Origin: Bacillota bacterium
GTDB taxonomy: Bacteria; Bacillota; Clostridia; Acetivibrionales; DTU013
DNA length: 17,269 nucleotides
Direction of reading: 5' to 3'
NCBI GenBank assembly: GCA_023435925.1
Contig: JAEZLF010000194.1
Coordinates: forward strand, 1 to 17,269
Shown here one piece after another: positions 1-7,196 of this stretch (positions are counted from its first letter, which is position 1; every line of letters starts with the position of its first letter). Under the pieces are notes generated by a model, which was given only the letters and a program-made list of their open reading frames with translations, ran no database searches and was not told the DNA's origin. Made by a program: the position numbers and the translations under genes.

Positions 1-94
1 TGAACGCTTCAATACCGTAAAAGTCTTTTCTAAAATCTCTATTGAATTTATCAAAATCAAATTTTCCATATTGTCCAATTAAAAAGTTTTTCAT
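1..94 (-). CDS. Partial gene of unknown function (N-terminus only)
   Basis: This is the first 31 codons of a minus-strand gene that runs off the left edge. It begins MKNFLIGQYGKFDFDKFNR and continues with charged and aromatic residues. The ATG at 94-92 is preceded by GAGG at 104-101, which gives normal spacing and supports the start. I do not recognise the family from this fragment. Its start lies about 25 bases from the first copy of the GC-rich repeat, so it is probably the leftmost visible member of the cassette-like array. Confidence 0.6.
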   Translation of the reverse strand, partial: MKNFLIGQYGKFDFDKFNRDFRKDFYGIEAF

Positions 95-117
95 ATGTTA
101 CCTCTACTTCGCAATAT

Positions 118-389
118 CTAACAAATACGCAGAACGCCAACTTTTCGCCCGACGGTGGAACCCGGGCGACGTCTGATGAGCGATATTTTATATAGCGTCC
201 TGCTTCTCCGATGCCTGTGAACAATAGTGACACTTTGACTCTGTGTGAATAGGTGTGGTGCTGGCTTACCTGTAAATGCTAGCGCTAAGAAGCCCTGCTC
301 CTTTATTAAATCCAGCGGCCCTTGCGGAGAAGCATTGTTCTATGTCGTGGGGGGCCTGCGGAGCAAGCGCCACGGACGGCGCGGCTTAG
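118..389 (-). repeat. attC-like repeat, copy 1 (degenerate)
   Basis: This is the most diverged near-full copy. The left end reads ACGCAGAACGCC at 127-138 and is followed by the left hairpin (TCGCCCG... CGGGCGA, about 144-171). The left core is decayed to TATATAGCGTCCTGC near 190. The middle keeps only GGTGTGGTGC near 252. The right core is ATTGTTCTATG near 334. The right hairpin is of the short kind, GCGCC-acggac-GGCGC, at 367-382. The stop codon of the HIT gene lies at this end. The divergence suggests this is an older or inactive site. Confidence 0.7.
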
Positions 390-730
390 TCTATTTTAGG
401 ATCATAAATAACATGGCAATGCAAATGTTTCACCCATTGTAATGCTCCTAAATACATTTCGACCTTACATGCACCCTTAAGTGCAATAACTTCCTGTGAT
501 GCGATATTAACAGCTTTCAACAACTCTAATTTCAGTTCGCTGTCACTATCTGACAAATCAAATATTGTTGGAATATGACGTTTTGATATTATGATAATAT
601 GAGTTTCCGCAAATGGCTGAGTTGAATGAAATGCAATAACATTATCTGACTCATATACAATATTAAGCTTTTCTCTTTCTCCGTGAAGGCTTGACACTAG
701 TTTACAAAGTCCACAGTCCAAATCATTCAT
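386..730 (-). CDS. HIT-family (histidine triad) nucleotide-binding protein
   Basis: The 114-residue product has the signature triad H102-L-H104-C-H106 followed by two hydrophobic residues. It also has an N-terminal CxxC (Cys6, Cys9), as in zinc-binding members, and the usual 'sKRH' segment near residue 50. HIT proteins are cytoplasmic nucleoside-phosphate hydrolases or transferases acting on purine phosphoramidates or dinucleoside polyphosphates. The substrate here cannot be told from sequence. The start ATG is preceded by GAGG with about 7 bases of spacing. The chain ends only eight residues after the triad, shorter than many relatives, and its TAA lies at the edge of repeat copy 1. The last codons may therefore have been replaced when the repeat boundary formed. 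It is a single-gene unit between copies 1 and 2. Confidence 0.85.
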   Translation of the reverse strand: MNDLDCGLCKLVSSLHGEREKLNIVYESDNVIAFHSTQPFAETHIIIISKRHIPTIFDLSDSDSELKLELLKAVNIASQEVIALKGACKVEMYLGALQWVKHLHCHVIYDPKID

Positions 731-772
731 AAATTGTACCTCACTAAAATAATTTTGTAATTTAACTTTTTA

Positions 773-1096
773 TATAACGCAGAGTCCTTTTCGCCTGTTG
801 GCCGGAGGTCCAGGCGACGTCGGTGGAATGCATTTCATATAACGATCTCAGCAGTCGCGACGCCGGTGATCTTGAACCTCGAAGCCCTTCCCCCTGGTAG
901 TGCTTGTACCCAGGATGCATGGGCGCGCAATGTAGCGAAGCGAAACGACCAGCCCAGCGAATTGGTGTGGTGCACTACAGAGACTTTTATTTTAGGGTCC
1001 ATATCAGGGACTCAGACCATGTGCATCCTTGCGCCGACTGCTTTGTTCTGCGAAGTGCCATCCATCCTCCGGCCGCTCGGCGGAGTCAAGGCCGGA
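773..1096 (-). repeat. attC-like repeat, copy 2 (full, type A interior)
   Basis: This is a well-preserved copy and serves as the reference anatomy, read on the plus strand. The left end is TATAACGCAGAGTCC (774-788). The left hairpin has stem CGCCTG/CAGGCG (about 792-816). The left core is CATATAACG...GCAGTCGCGACG (836-862). The interior contains GATGCATGGGCG and GAATTGGTGTGGTGC, then the type A block ending GGGACTCAGACCATG. The right core is GCCGACTGCTTTGTT (1033-1047). The right hairpin is TCCGGCC...GGCCGGA (about 1077-1096). The two cores are inverted with respect to each other. On the minus strand they resemble the two ends of an integron attC site. The lipoprotein gene stops about 20 bases to the right. 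Confidence 0.8.
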
Positions 1097-1115
1097 TTCT
1101 GTATATAAGCAATAT

Positions 1116-1685
1116 TTATATATCACCTTCATTATTGTATAATTCACGTTGCCACAATCTCCCTGTATCTTGTTCAATTGCAATAATATTGAACACATAA
1201 TTATTTCTCGTAGGAAACGATACTTGGTATCTTGTCACATCTTTGGGAACGTCATCAGTACTTATAATACCCCTGCCAGGAATCACTATTTCATCATATC
1301 TTGCTATGCTATAGCCATTAGCAACACCTTGACCCTGTAAATTGCCACTCAGTATTATAAAATATATGTTTTTCTCAATGTCATTCTCATCTTTTTTAAA
1401 GTCTATAGTAACAACTACATCCTTATCTTTAATGCTATCACTGTATACAGATGCCTCCAGAGATGACTCTTTTTTATTTTTGAATAATTCAATTTCATCT
1501 TTTAGATTATTTATCTCTATTTGCATTTGATCATTCTTGACCATTTTATCTTTTAGACCTTCTATTTCATTTTTCAAAGAGGCAATCTCGGCCATATATT
1601 GTTTTTCTTTTGCACCGTTATCACAACCAACCAAAATAAGCATTATTAATGCAATAATCATTAAGGCTTTTACAGATTCTTTCAC
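1116..1685 (-). CDS. Small coiled-coil lipoprotein
   Basis: I place the start at the GTG at 1685-1683, which is preceded by AGAAGG with 7-base spacing; the in-frame ATG at 1703 has no such site. The 189-residue product has a basic start, a hydrophobic stretch (residues 7-19) and the lipobox L-V-G-C with the lipidated cysteine at 21. This indicates export and anchoring on the outer face of the membrane. Residues about 29-68 are a heptad-like Leu/Ile/Glu/Lys coiled coil. The rest is a beta-rich domain (VVVTIDF, YFIILSGN, RYQVSFP, YVFNIIAIE) that I cannot assign to a family. The repeat begins about 20 bases upstream of this start, leaving no room for a separate promoter, so transcription must come from inside the repeat or from upstream genes. 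Confidence 0.75.
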   Translation of the reverse strand: MKESVKALMIIALIMLILVGCDNGAKEKQYMAEIASLKNEIEGLKDKMVKNDQMQIEINNLKDEIELFKNKKESSLEASVYSDSIKDKDVVVTIDFKKDENDIEKNIYFIILSGNLQGQGVANGYSIARYDEIVIPGRGIISTDDVPKDVTRYQVSFPTRNNYVFNIIAIEQDTGRLWQRELYNNEGDI

Positions 1686-1703
1686 GCTATAACCTTCTTT
1701 CAT

Positions 1704-2332
1704 TTCGCCCGACGGCTGGAAGCCCGGGCGGCGTTAGTATGCTATATTTCAAAGAACGGCCTAGCAATCGCGACGCCGACGAGCAGTAAAGCCTCTAGCT
1801 GAGCCGCGCCCAGCCTATCAAGGGCACGCTTGCCCGGCGATGATAGAGGCAGGCCGTGCTCCGCCACCCGAGATGCATGGGCGAGCAGTGTAGCGAAGCG
1901 GAACGACCAGCCGCTCTGCGAATCGGTGTGGTGCACTGCAGGGACTATCTTTTCCGGAACCAACTCTGGGACTCAGACCATGTACGCCCTTGTTCGGACT
2001 GCCTACAAACAACCATACATATATAAGTATATTCCCCATATATTTGCAAAATCCTTCAAGTATGAAAACATATATATACAAATTGATTACACCCCGTCGG
2101 CCGGAAGCCTGGGGTGTCGTCCGAGGGGGCACATTCCATATAGCGTACAACAAAGTATGTGTCCCTGATTTGGTTCCTGGTATAAAAGTCCCTGCAGTAC
2201 ACCACATTCTTTCACCGGGTGCGAGCACCGCCAGGAAGAGGGGCTATGCGGGTCCGGTTCAGGAATGTCGTAACAGCATTGTTATGTGCAGTATGGCCTG
2301 TCCTCCGGCCGCTCGGCGGAGTCAAGGCCGGA
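1704..2332 (-). repeat. attC-like repeat, copy 3 (composite, with inverted interior)
   Basis: This is two copies fused. The first part (1704 to about 2000) has the left hairpin TCGCCCG...CCCGGGCGG, a left core near 1752-1775, a long type A interior and a decayed right core. An AT-rich spacer follows (about 2003-2085). The second part has a left hairpin with a changed but still pairing stem, ACACCCC (2089-2095) with GGGGTGT (2111-2117), and a left core CATATAGCG (2137-2145). Its interior, 2147 to about 2250, is present as the reverse complement of the interior in other copies. The forward right core ATTGTTATGTG (near 2278) and right hairpin (about 2301-2332) follow. The methyltransferase gene ends 14 bases further on. 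Confidence 0.75.
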
Positions 2333-2345
2333 TTTCTTTCTGAGT

Positions 2346-3164
2346 TCATATTTTTTTAGTTATGTATAAAGAAAAACTAAATAGCATACTAACATATCCA
2401 CCATAATTGCTGATTATTTCTTCAATTTCTTTATCCATACTAGCAATTACCCTATCTTCTAAACTATCAAGTTTTGAAGCGAATGCTGGTACAGATTTCA
2501 TAACCTTTAAATATTGCTTGGCAGTATTACGTATTTCTTGTATGTACTCAACCTTTTCAATTAACTTAAAGAGACCTGATGCTTCGATTTCTGCTTTTCG
2601 CAAATCCTCATTCGACACCCCATCATGCGCACGTCTTTCAGGTTTTCCCGTATTAGTACTATAGCTAGAAGTATATTTTTCAACTATTTTCTCGATTTCA
2701 TCTTCTATTTCTATTGTTTTAGGAAACTTATCAATACATGGGCTATACCAAAATAAAACCAGATGGCCATTGTCTTTTAATAGTTCATGACATTTTTTAT
2801 ATTTAACATTTAAGTCTAGCCAATGGAATGACTGAGCTGAATAAATCATATCAAATAACAGATTTTTCGGGCAATTCCATTCTTCAAAAGATACAACATT
2901 AACTGAAACGTTTGCATAGTCCACACACTTTTCTTTTAAGATTTCAGCCATATCTTCTCCAATCTCAATCGCATGAACTGAAAATCCCTTTTCTGCAAAT
3001 TGTATAGTTGCTTTCCCAGTTCCCGCTCCAATATCTAACAACGTATCCTTCAAATCTAGATAAGTCTTTGATATTACATCCTGAATTAATTCCTCTGGAT
3101 AAGATGGCCTTATTTCATCATATATTTCCGCAATTCCCTTATATGGTTCAATTTTTTTCTCCAT
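2346..3164 (-). CDS. SAM-dependent class I methyltransferase
   Basis: The 272-residue protein has a Rossmann-type methyltransferase fold. Motif I is LLDIGAGTGKAT (residues 42-53). An acidic residue ending strand beta2 (E67 in HAIEIGEDM) would hold the ribose of S-adenosylmethionine. FDMIYSAQSFHWLD corresponds to the motif IV region. The N-terminus (YDEIRPSYPEELI) is typical of the Methyltransf_11/25 group, which includes many unassigned small-molecule methyltransferases. The C-terminal third is helical and charged and probably sets the substrate, which cannot be predicted. ATG at 3164 has a GAGGGAG site 8 bases upstream. It is a single-gene unit between copies 3 and 4; only about 30 bases separate its start from copy 4. 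Confidence 0.88.
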   Translation of the reverse strand: MEKKIEPYKGIAEIYDEIRPSYPEELIQDVISKTYLDLKDTLLDIGAGTGKATIQFAEKGFSVHAIEIGEDMAEILKEKCVDYANVSVNVVSFEEWNCPKNLLFDMIYSAQSFHWLDLNVKYKKCHELLKDNGHLVLFWYSPCIDKFPKTIEIEDEIEKIVEKYTSSYSTNTGKPERRAHDGVSNEDLRKAEIEASGLFKLIEKVEYIQEIRNTAKQYLKVMKSVPAFASKLDSLEDRVIASMDKEIEEIISNYGGYVSMLFSFSLYITKKI

Positions 3165-3196
3165 TTCTAATTCTCCCTCTTAATAAATTTATTTTT

Positions 3197-3608
3197 TGCG
3201 CAGAACGCCTTATTCGTCCCTGCGGCAGAGTGCGGGTCGACGTCCGACAGGCCATATTTCATATAACGTCCAGCAGTCGCGACGCAGGTGAGCGGTAAAG
3301 CCTCTAGCTGAGCCGTGCCAAGTCTATCAAGGGCAAGCCAGGCTGCGTGGGCGAGCAGCAGGCTTTGCCTGCGACCAGCCCCTGCCCGGCGAAGATAGAG
3401 GTGGGCGGTGCTCCGTCACCCGGGATGCATGGGCGAGCAGTGCAGCGAAGCGAAACGACCAGCCGCTCTGCGAATCGGTGTGGCGTGCTGCAGGGACGTT
3501 TATTTCGGAAGCCAAATCAGGGACACAGACCATGCACGCCCTTGCGCGACTGTATTGTTCTCTGATGTATGGCACACTCCCCAGCCGCTCGGCGGAGTCA
3601 AGGCCGGA
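3197..3608 (-). repeat. attC-like repeat, copy 4 (full, with internal duplication)
   Basis: The left end GCGCAGAACGCC (3198-3209) matches copy 1. The left hairpin is weak (CCCTGCGGCAGAGTGCGGG). The left core is CATATAACGTCCAGCAGTCGCGACG near 3260. Within the interior a block of about 35 bases occurs twice: TGGGCGAGCAGCAGGCTTTG... near 3348 and TGGGCGAGCAGTGCAGCGAA... near 3429. Both are followed by CGACCAGCC, so two interior variants sit in tandem. The type A block follows (about 3475-3535). The right core is decayed (GACTGTATTGTTCTCTG near 3548), and the long right hairpin ends with AGTCAAGGCCGGA. Confidence 0.75.
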
Positions 3609-3630
3609 TCCCCTTTTTCTCTTGTACTTT

Positions 3631-4503
3631 TCATAAGCAATTTCTATCATTAATAAAAACGCCTTTAAATCGCTCCATCCCAAACCTTTTTACAAACCAT
3701 TCGCACTTACAAAGAAATAAATAGAAAATATTCAGTCCACATCCATTTAATGTTTCGAAATTTCCCTGCCCCTTAGAAATAATCACATCAGCTGCTTCAA
3801 TGCATTCTTTCGCTTTCATATCTATTTGTTCTAAATAGGTGCCTGCAATTTCTGTTCCATTATCTATAACATCTGCAATCTCTGTCAGACCTACCATCCT
3901 TGCATCTTCCATTGTTGCATCGTTTAAAACCTTTTTCCCTCGCACAATTACAGTGACATGAATTTCTGGATATTCATTCCTAATACATTTTATAAAAAGT
4001 TTATCCAGAACCACTTCTCCACAATTATCAGTTAAATAAACAAGTTCGGCAGCATTTTGTAATTCTTTTGTAAAGGCTTGATATTGTCTGCTATCAATGT
4101 GTTCTTGCTGGATTGATTCTAATAAATTGTTTAGCTTATCATCATCTATATTTCCCATGGCACCAAAATCAATATAATTGCCTATTCTTGAATATTTTAA
4201 TGCCTCTAGCAAGCTGTCATCTGAAGCCTGAATTTTATTCCATATGCTTTCTTCTTTTTGAAGCATCAGAATATTATACTGCTTTTTTAATGCTTCATAA
4301 CTATAAGGTGCGCCGAAATACTCCTGATGCAATTTATTAATCTTTGCAAAGATTATTGGGGCGGTTTCTTGTTCCTTCGCTTCAGAAATAGTGCATAGGA
4401 TTCTTTTCATATAGTTAGATTTCAGTTCTTCATCTTCATAGTCCGTGATGTTTTCCAACTGTCTTTTTACAAGACAGTTCATGCAATACGCGCTTAATTT
4501 CAT
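3631..4503 (-). CDS. DUF89 (ARMT1-like) damage-control phosphatase family protein
   Basis: The 290-residue protein shows the DUF89 metal-site motifs: DNCGE (159-163), LNDATMEDA (193-201) and SKGQGNFETL (243-252). It has an N-terminal CxxC (Cys7, Cys10) typical of the stand-alone prokaryotic subgroup. Characterised DUF89 members are metal-dependent phosphatases that remove damaged or surplus phosphometabolites such as sugar phosphates and phosphopantetheine derivatives. The physiological substrate here is unknown. ATG at 4503 has AGGAG with 6-base spacing. Length and motif order are normal and nothing appears broken. It is a single-gene unit between copies 4 and 5. Confidence 0.88.
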   Translation of the reverse strand: MKLSAYCMNCLVKRQLENITDYEDEELKSNYMKRILCTISEAKEQETAPIIFAKINKLHQEYFGAPYSYEALKKQYNILMLQKEESIWNKIQASDDSLLEALKYSRIGNYIDFGAMGNIDDDKLNNLLESIQQEHIDSRQYQAFTKELQNAAELVYLTDNCGEVVLDKLFIKCIRNEYPEIHVTVIVRGKKVLNDATMEDARMVGLTEIADVIDNGTEIAGTYLEQIDMKAKECIEAADVIISKGQGNFETLNGCGLNIFYLFLCKCEWFVKRFGMERFKGVFINDRNCL

Positions 4504-4558
4504 AATATACTCCTAATATAGTTATTATAAATTATCTCTAGTTCGTTATTATTAACCA

Positions 4559-4702
4559 TTACACAGAGTACCATTTCTCACCAGACGGCCGGAGGCCCGG
4601 GCGACGTCAGTGGGCGACTTTCGCCCGGCACCCTTGCGTAGACTGCTTTGTTATGTGAAGGCCGAGTACACTCCAGAGCCAGAGCCGCACGGACGCGGCG
4701 CC
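4559..4702 (-). repeat. attC-like repeat, copy 5 (internal deletion)
   Basis: This 144-base derivative keeps the left end (ACACAGAGTACC), the left hairpin (CCGGACGG-type arms around GGCCGGAGGCCCGGG) and GACGTCAGTGGGCGA. It then jumps directly to the type B tail, TCGCCCGGCACCCTTGCG, and the right core GACTGCTTTGTTATGTGAAG (about 4641-4660). The left core and most of the interior are missing. The right hairpin is the short kind, GCCGC-acggac-GCGGC (about 4684-4699). The carbamoyltransferase gene ends 15 bases to the right. Confidence 0.75.
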
Positions 4703-4716
4703 ATCAGCACTTTCAG

Positions 4717-5622
4717 TCATGACTCACTACATATATACTCCATTATCGAATTCTGACTATGTAATAAATATTCCTTTGCACGGTAATTTAGGCACAGTCC
4801 TGATTCCATAGCTTCATTTGTAACCTCTTCACCTCTCGTAACAGGTGGACAAGGTAAGAACATAGAATTCTCTTTCAATTTTGAAAGACACTCAATATTA
4901 ATTTGATACGGAAGGAACTGCCTGCGTATTTTTTCTTTAGTTTCTATATCATTCGTACGAGGCCAACAATCAGTATAAATCAAATCCGCTCCCTTCAGTA
5001 ATTGCATTAATTCAATATTTGTATCTATTCTTCCTTTTGCCTTTTCATTCAGTCCATCAACGAGCTCATTATTGGCTAGATAGTTAACAGGAGCTACTTG
5101 TGTTACCTTTATGGGAAATCTGACTGCGGCTTCAAACCAACTCATACAAAGATTTGTGACTTCACCGACAAATACAATATTTAAATCATTAATTGACCCT
5201 CTATATTTTCGTATAAACTGTAAATCTCCCATAATCTCGCATGGATGACTTAAGTCCGTTCGTGCATTAATAACCGGTATAGTAGTGTTTTCTGATAAAT
5301 ATACTAAGTCATCATGCTTTTTGGCCCTTATAATAAGTAACGAATACCAATTCTCCAGATAATGTCCAATATCCACTAATGGTTCATGTATGCCTAATTC
5401 ACCGGGTACATATGAAATTTGCGCCCCCATAGCTTTGGCACCTATTTCAAAAGCCACACGATTCCGAAAGCCTTGCCCATAAAACCAAAGGCCGATTTGC
5501 TTATTATTAAGACTTTTAGGCATCTTATTTTCTTTCCATGCAATTTCCAGGTGATCAGCCCTATTAAGAATCTCAGTTAATTCTTCAGTAGTATAATCCA
5601 ACAATGAAATAAAATTTCTCAC
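4717..5622 (-). CDS. Divergent ornithine/aspartate carbamoyltransferase-like protein
   Basis: I place the start at the GTG at 5622-5620, with GGAG 8 bases upstream. The longer frame to 5823 only translates repeat DNA. The 301-residue product has the two-domain carbamoyltransferase layout: HPCE plus GDLQFI (126-137, the HPxQ site), IVFVGEVTNLCMSWFEA (149-165, start of the second domain), GADLIYTD (211-218) and LPCPPVTRGEEV (256-267, the HCLP region). Classical enzymes transfer the carbamoyl group of carbamoyl phosphate to ornithine or aspartate. The phosphate-binding STRTR loop is here GFRNR (51-55): both arginines remain but Ser and Thr are lost. HPxQ has Glu for Gln. The HCLP histidine is replaced by Leu. 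It may use another substrate or have lost activity. No other arginine or pyrimidine gene is nearby. Confidence 0.8.
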   Translation of the reverse strand: MRNFISLLDYTTEELTEILNRADHLEIAWKENKMPKSLNNKQIGLWFYGQGFRNRVAFEIGAKAMGAQISYVPGELGIHEPLVDIGHYLENWYSLLIIRAKKHDDLVYLSENTTIPVINARTDLSHPCEIMGDLQFIRKYRGSINDLNIVFVGEVTNLCMSWFEAAVRFPIKVTQVAPVNYLANNELVDGLNEKAKGRIDTNIELMQLLKGADLIYTDCWPRTNDIETKEKIRRQFLPYQINIECLSKLKENSMFLPCPPVTRGEEVTNEAMESGLCLNYRAKEYLLHSQNSIMEYICSES

Positions 5623-5670
5623 AAATACATCTCCAATATTTTTATTCTTCAAAGTCTGTGCTATATAATT

Positions 5671-5764
5671 CGCCACACGACGTGGCGATAAACCTCTGCA
5701 CCCGGTTTTATATAACGTCCTAGCAGTCGCGACGCCGATAAGCAGTAAAGCCCTAGCTGAGCAA
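5671..5764 (-). repeat. attC-like repeat, copy 6 (left part only)
   Basis: The left end TATATAATTCGCC leads into a substituted left hairpin, CGCCAC-acgac-GTGGCG (5671-5687). The left core TATATAACGTCCTAGCAGTC (about 5709-5728) and CGCGACGCCGATAAGCAGTA follow, then GCCCTAGCTGAGC. The copy stops there: interior, right core and right hairpin are absent. A small inverted repeat GAGCAA/TTTGCTC (5759-5779) marks the junction with the nucleotidyltransferase gene, whose stop is at 5778. Confidence 0.75.
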
Positions 5765-5777
5765 TCTTGTTCTTTGC

Positions 5778-6461
5778 TCAATTTAACTTGGCTTTGTACT
5801 CGATAATCAACCCCGCTGCCCAATTAAACAGCAGCTCAGAGAGTCGTTCAAACTCAGTCCTCGCCATATTCGGCTGTTTCTTAAACGTAATGCTAGTCTG
5901 CAAAATCTCCTTTTCCTGTGGTTGGAGTACGGGGATAAGCTCGGCCCTTTGCTTTATATAGGTTCCCGTTTGGCAGTAATAGATTGCCTGCACGGTGAAG
6001 GCGGCTGATTTATAAAGAGCTTTCAATATCTCCGCGTCTTTCTTGTGCACCATGTTGTGACCACATGTGTGATAAATGTTACAGGCCCCAATCCGGACGG
6101 CACGGTGAATATCTTCCTTACCGATCAGCGGCAGCAGAAAATCAATGCTACCGAAAACTGGCGTGGTGTCATGATAGAACTGAAACAGATCGGAGCGTTC
6201 CCAATTTACTAACTCCTGCCGACCGGATATAAATCCACACACTTTCTCCCTGTTCGGAAGTGTGTCCAGCATTGCGCTATATGCTTTCAGATCCCCCGGA
6301 GTCGCATGGTTGAGTATGACAACCACATCAATGTCACTGCTATCCAATGCTTCGCCCCGACCATAACTTCCCTGAAGCCCGACAAACAGCAGGTGAGAAC
6401 CGAACAGAGATTTCAGCTTGTCCAAGTATCTTTTCATCCAAGAGTCTATATCAAAATCCAT
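5778..6461 (-). CDS. Nucleotidyltransferase-domain protein (aminoglycoside adenylyltransferase-like fold)
   Basis: The start is the ATG at 6461, preceded by AAAGGAG; upstream in-frame codons to 6650 lie in intergenic and repeat DNA. The 227-residue protein begins with a pol-beta-type nucleotidyltransferase site: GSYGRGEALDSSDIDVVV, with Gly31-Ser32 and metal ligands Asp43 and Asp45. A third acidic residue is likely in FGSIDFLLP. The second half is helical (YKSAAFTVQAIYYCQTG...) and resembles the helical domain that pairs with such domains in drug-modifying enzymes. Members transfer a nucleotide monophosphate to small molecules, proteins or RNA. A resistance role is possible, but the substrate cannot be inferred. 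It is a single-gene unit with its stop next to the truncated copy 6. Confidence 0.8.
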   Translation of the reverse strand: MDFDIDSWMKRYLDKLKSLFGSHLLFVGLQGSYGRGEALDSSDIDVVVILNHATPGDLKAYSAMLDTLPNREKVCGFISGRQELVNWERSDLFQFYHDTTPVFGSIDFLLPLIGKEDIHRAVRIGACNIYHTCGHNMVHKKDAEILKALYKSAAFTVQAIYYCQTGTYIKQRAELIPVLQPQEKEILQTSITFKKQPNMARTEFERLSELLFNWAAGLIIEYKAKLN

Positions 6462-6554
6462 TTTCTTCTCCTTTATGTTGCTTTTATAATCCCACTGCCA
6501 AATTCCTGTGTATCTTTGTGTTATATAAATAATCTCCAGTTCGCATTTTCCAAC

Positions 6555-6657
6555 CATTACGCAGAGCTCTCCTTTTTTACCCGACGGCCGGAGGACCGGG
6601 CGGCATCGATGGACTACATTTCGCATCCTCCGGCCGCACGGCGGAGTCAAGGTCGGA
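6555..6657 (-). repeat. attC-like repeat, copy 7 (minimal: both hairpins, no cores)
   Basis: This is 103 bases long. The left end is ATTACGCAGAGC (6557-6568). The left hairpin has stem CCCG...CGGG around GACGGCCGGAGGACC (about 6580-6601). CATCGATGGACTACATTTCGC then runs straight into the long right hairpin CCGGCCGCACGGCGGAGTCA... (about 6628-6657). Both recombination-like cores and the whole interior are missing, a clean internal deletion of about 250 bases. The last codons and the TGA of the DinB-like gene are formed by the right hairpin itself. Confidence 0.8.
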
Positions 6658-7129
6658 GTTCCTTTTCGAGTTCACTCAGTCTTTCTCTAAAATGAGTCAA
6701 ATGACCTTTCATATGATTTACATAGTGAATAAGTAATTTCTCAAAAGTTATATATGAAGAATCATCATCCCAAGCGATATTCCACTTATTATTCAAACAC
6801 TTATCATCAATATTCAAAACAATATTTATAATAAGCTTATTATAATAATAAAACAACAATAGCAGTTCTATGAAGTTCATGTTCTGGTGGTTCTGTATTC
6901 TCAGCCACTCATTATTCTTATAATCAGGAAATTCAAGTTCTTCAGATAATTGAAATCTAATAAAACGTTGGTGATTATTTGATGCAGAGTCAACTAAATG
7001 ACCTATTATTTCTTTTAATGTCCATTTATCCTGATCAATTCTAAATGATGTTATCTGTTCATCAAGATCAGAAAAATCTTTCCTGTATATCTCAATAATT
7101 TCTTCCAACTCTTTTGCAATATTAGTCAT
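6647..7129 (-). CDS. DinB/YfiT-like putative metal-dependent protein
   Basis: The start is the ATG at 7129, because AAGGAGGG lies just upstream; the in-frame ATG at 7168 has no such site. The 160-residue four-helix protein has the DinB-fold histidines: H44 in IIGHLVDS and a cluster H135, H139, H143, H146 in HYVNHMKGHLTHF. W36 (DKWTLKEIIGH) is also typical. The superfamily includes metal-binding hydrolases and thiol (for example bacillithiol or mycothiol) transferases, so a stress or detoxification role is plausible but unproven. The C-terminal LRP plus stop is encoded by the arm of repeat copy 7, so gene and repeat overlap by about ten bases. Confidence 0.8.
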   Translation of the reverse strand: MTNIAKELEEIIEIYRKDFSDLDEQITSFRIDQDKWTLKEIIGHLVDSASNNHQRFIRFQLSEELEFPDYKNNEWLRIQNHQNMNFIELLLLFYYYNKLIINIVLNIDDKCLNNKWNIAWDDDSSYITFEKLLIHYVNHMKGHLTHFRERLSELEKELRP

Positions 7130-7196
7130 AAACCCTCCTTTTTTTCCCTTTTTTACGACATCAATCATGATATATGATTATCCACGGAGCGTCTGT

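Noticed and set aside
773..1096. Insertion sequence or MITE as the first explanation of the repeat.
   Set aside because: There are no perfect terminal inverted repeats, no target-site duplications that I can see, no transposase, and a constant orientation relative to gene direction. It remains the main alternative and is listed under what would refute the integron idea.
3327..3683. Open frames inside the repeats encoding similar peptides (e.g. HASRVTEHRPPLSSPG) on both strands; also at 866-1200, 1742-2343, 12055-12402, 13249-13479, 14107-14526, 15273-15526 and 16647-17052.
   Set aside because: They arise from GC-rich repeat DNA, appear in several frames and both strands, carry stops or shifts in different copies, and lack ribosome sites. 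The conservation is that of the DNA repeat, not of a protein.
5623..5823. N-terminal extension of the carbamoyltransferase to an ATG at 5823.
   Set aside because: The extension translates repeat copy 6. The GTG at 5622 with a GGAG site gives the normal family N-terminus.
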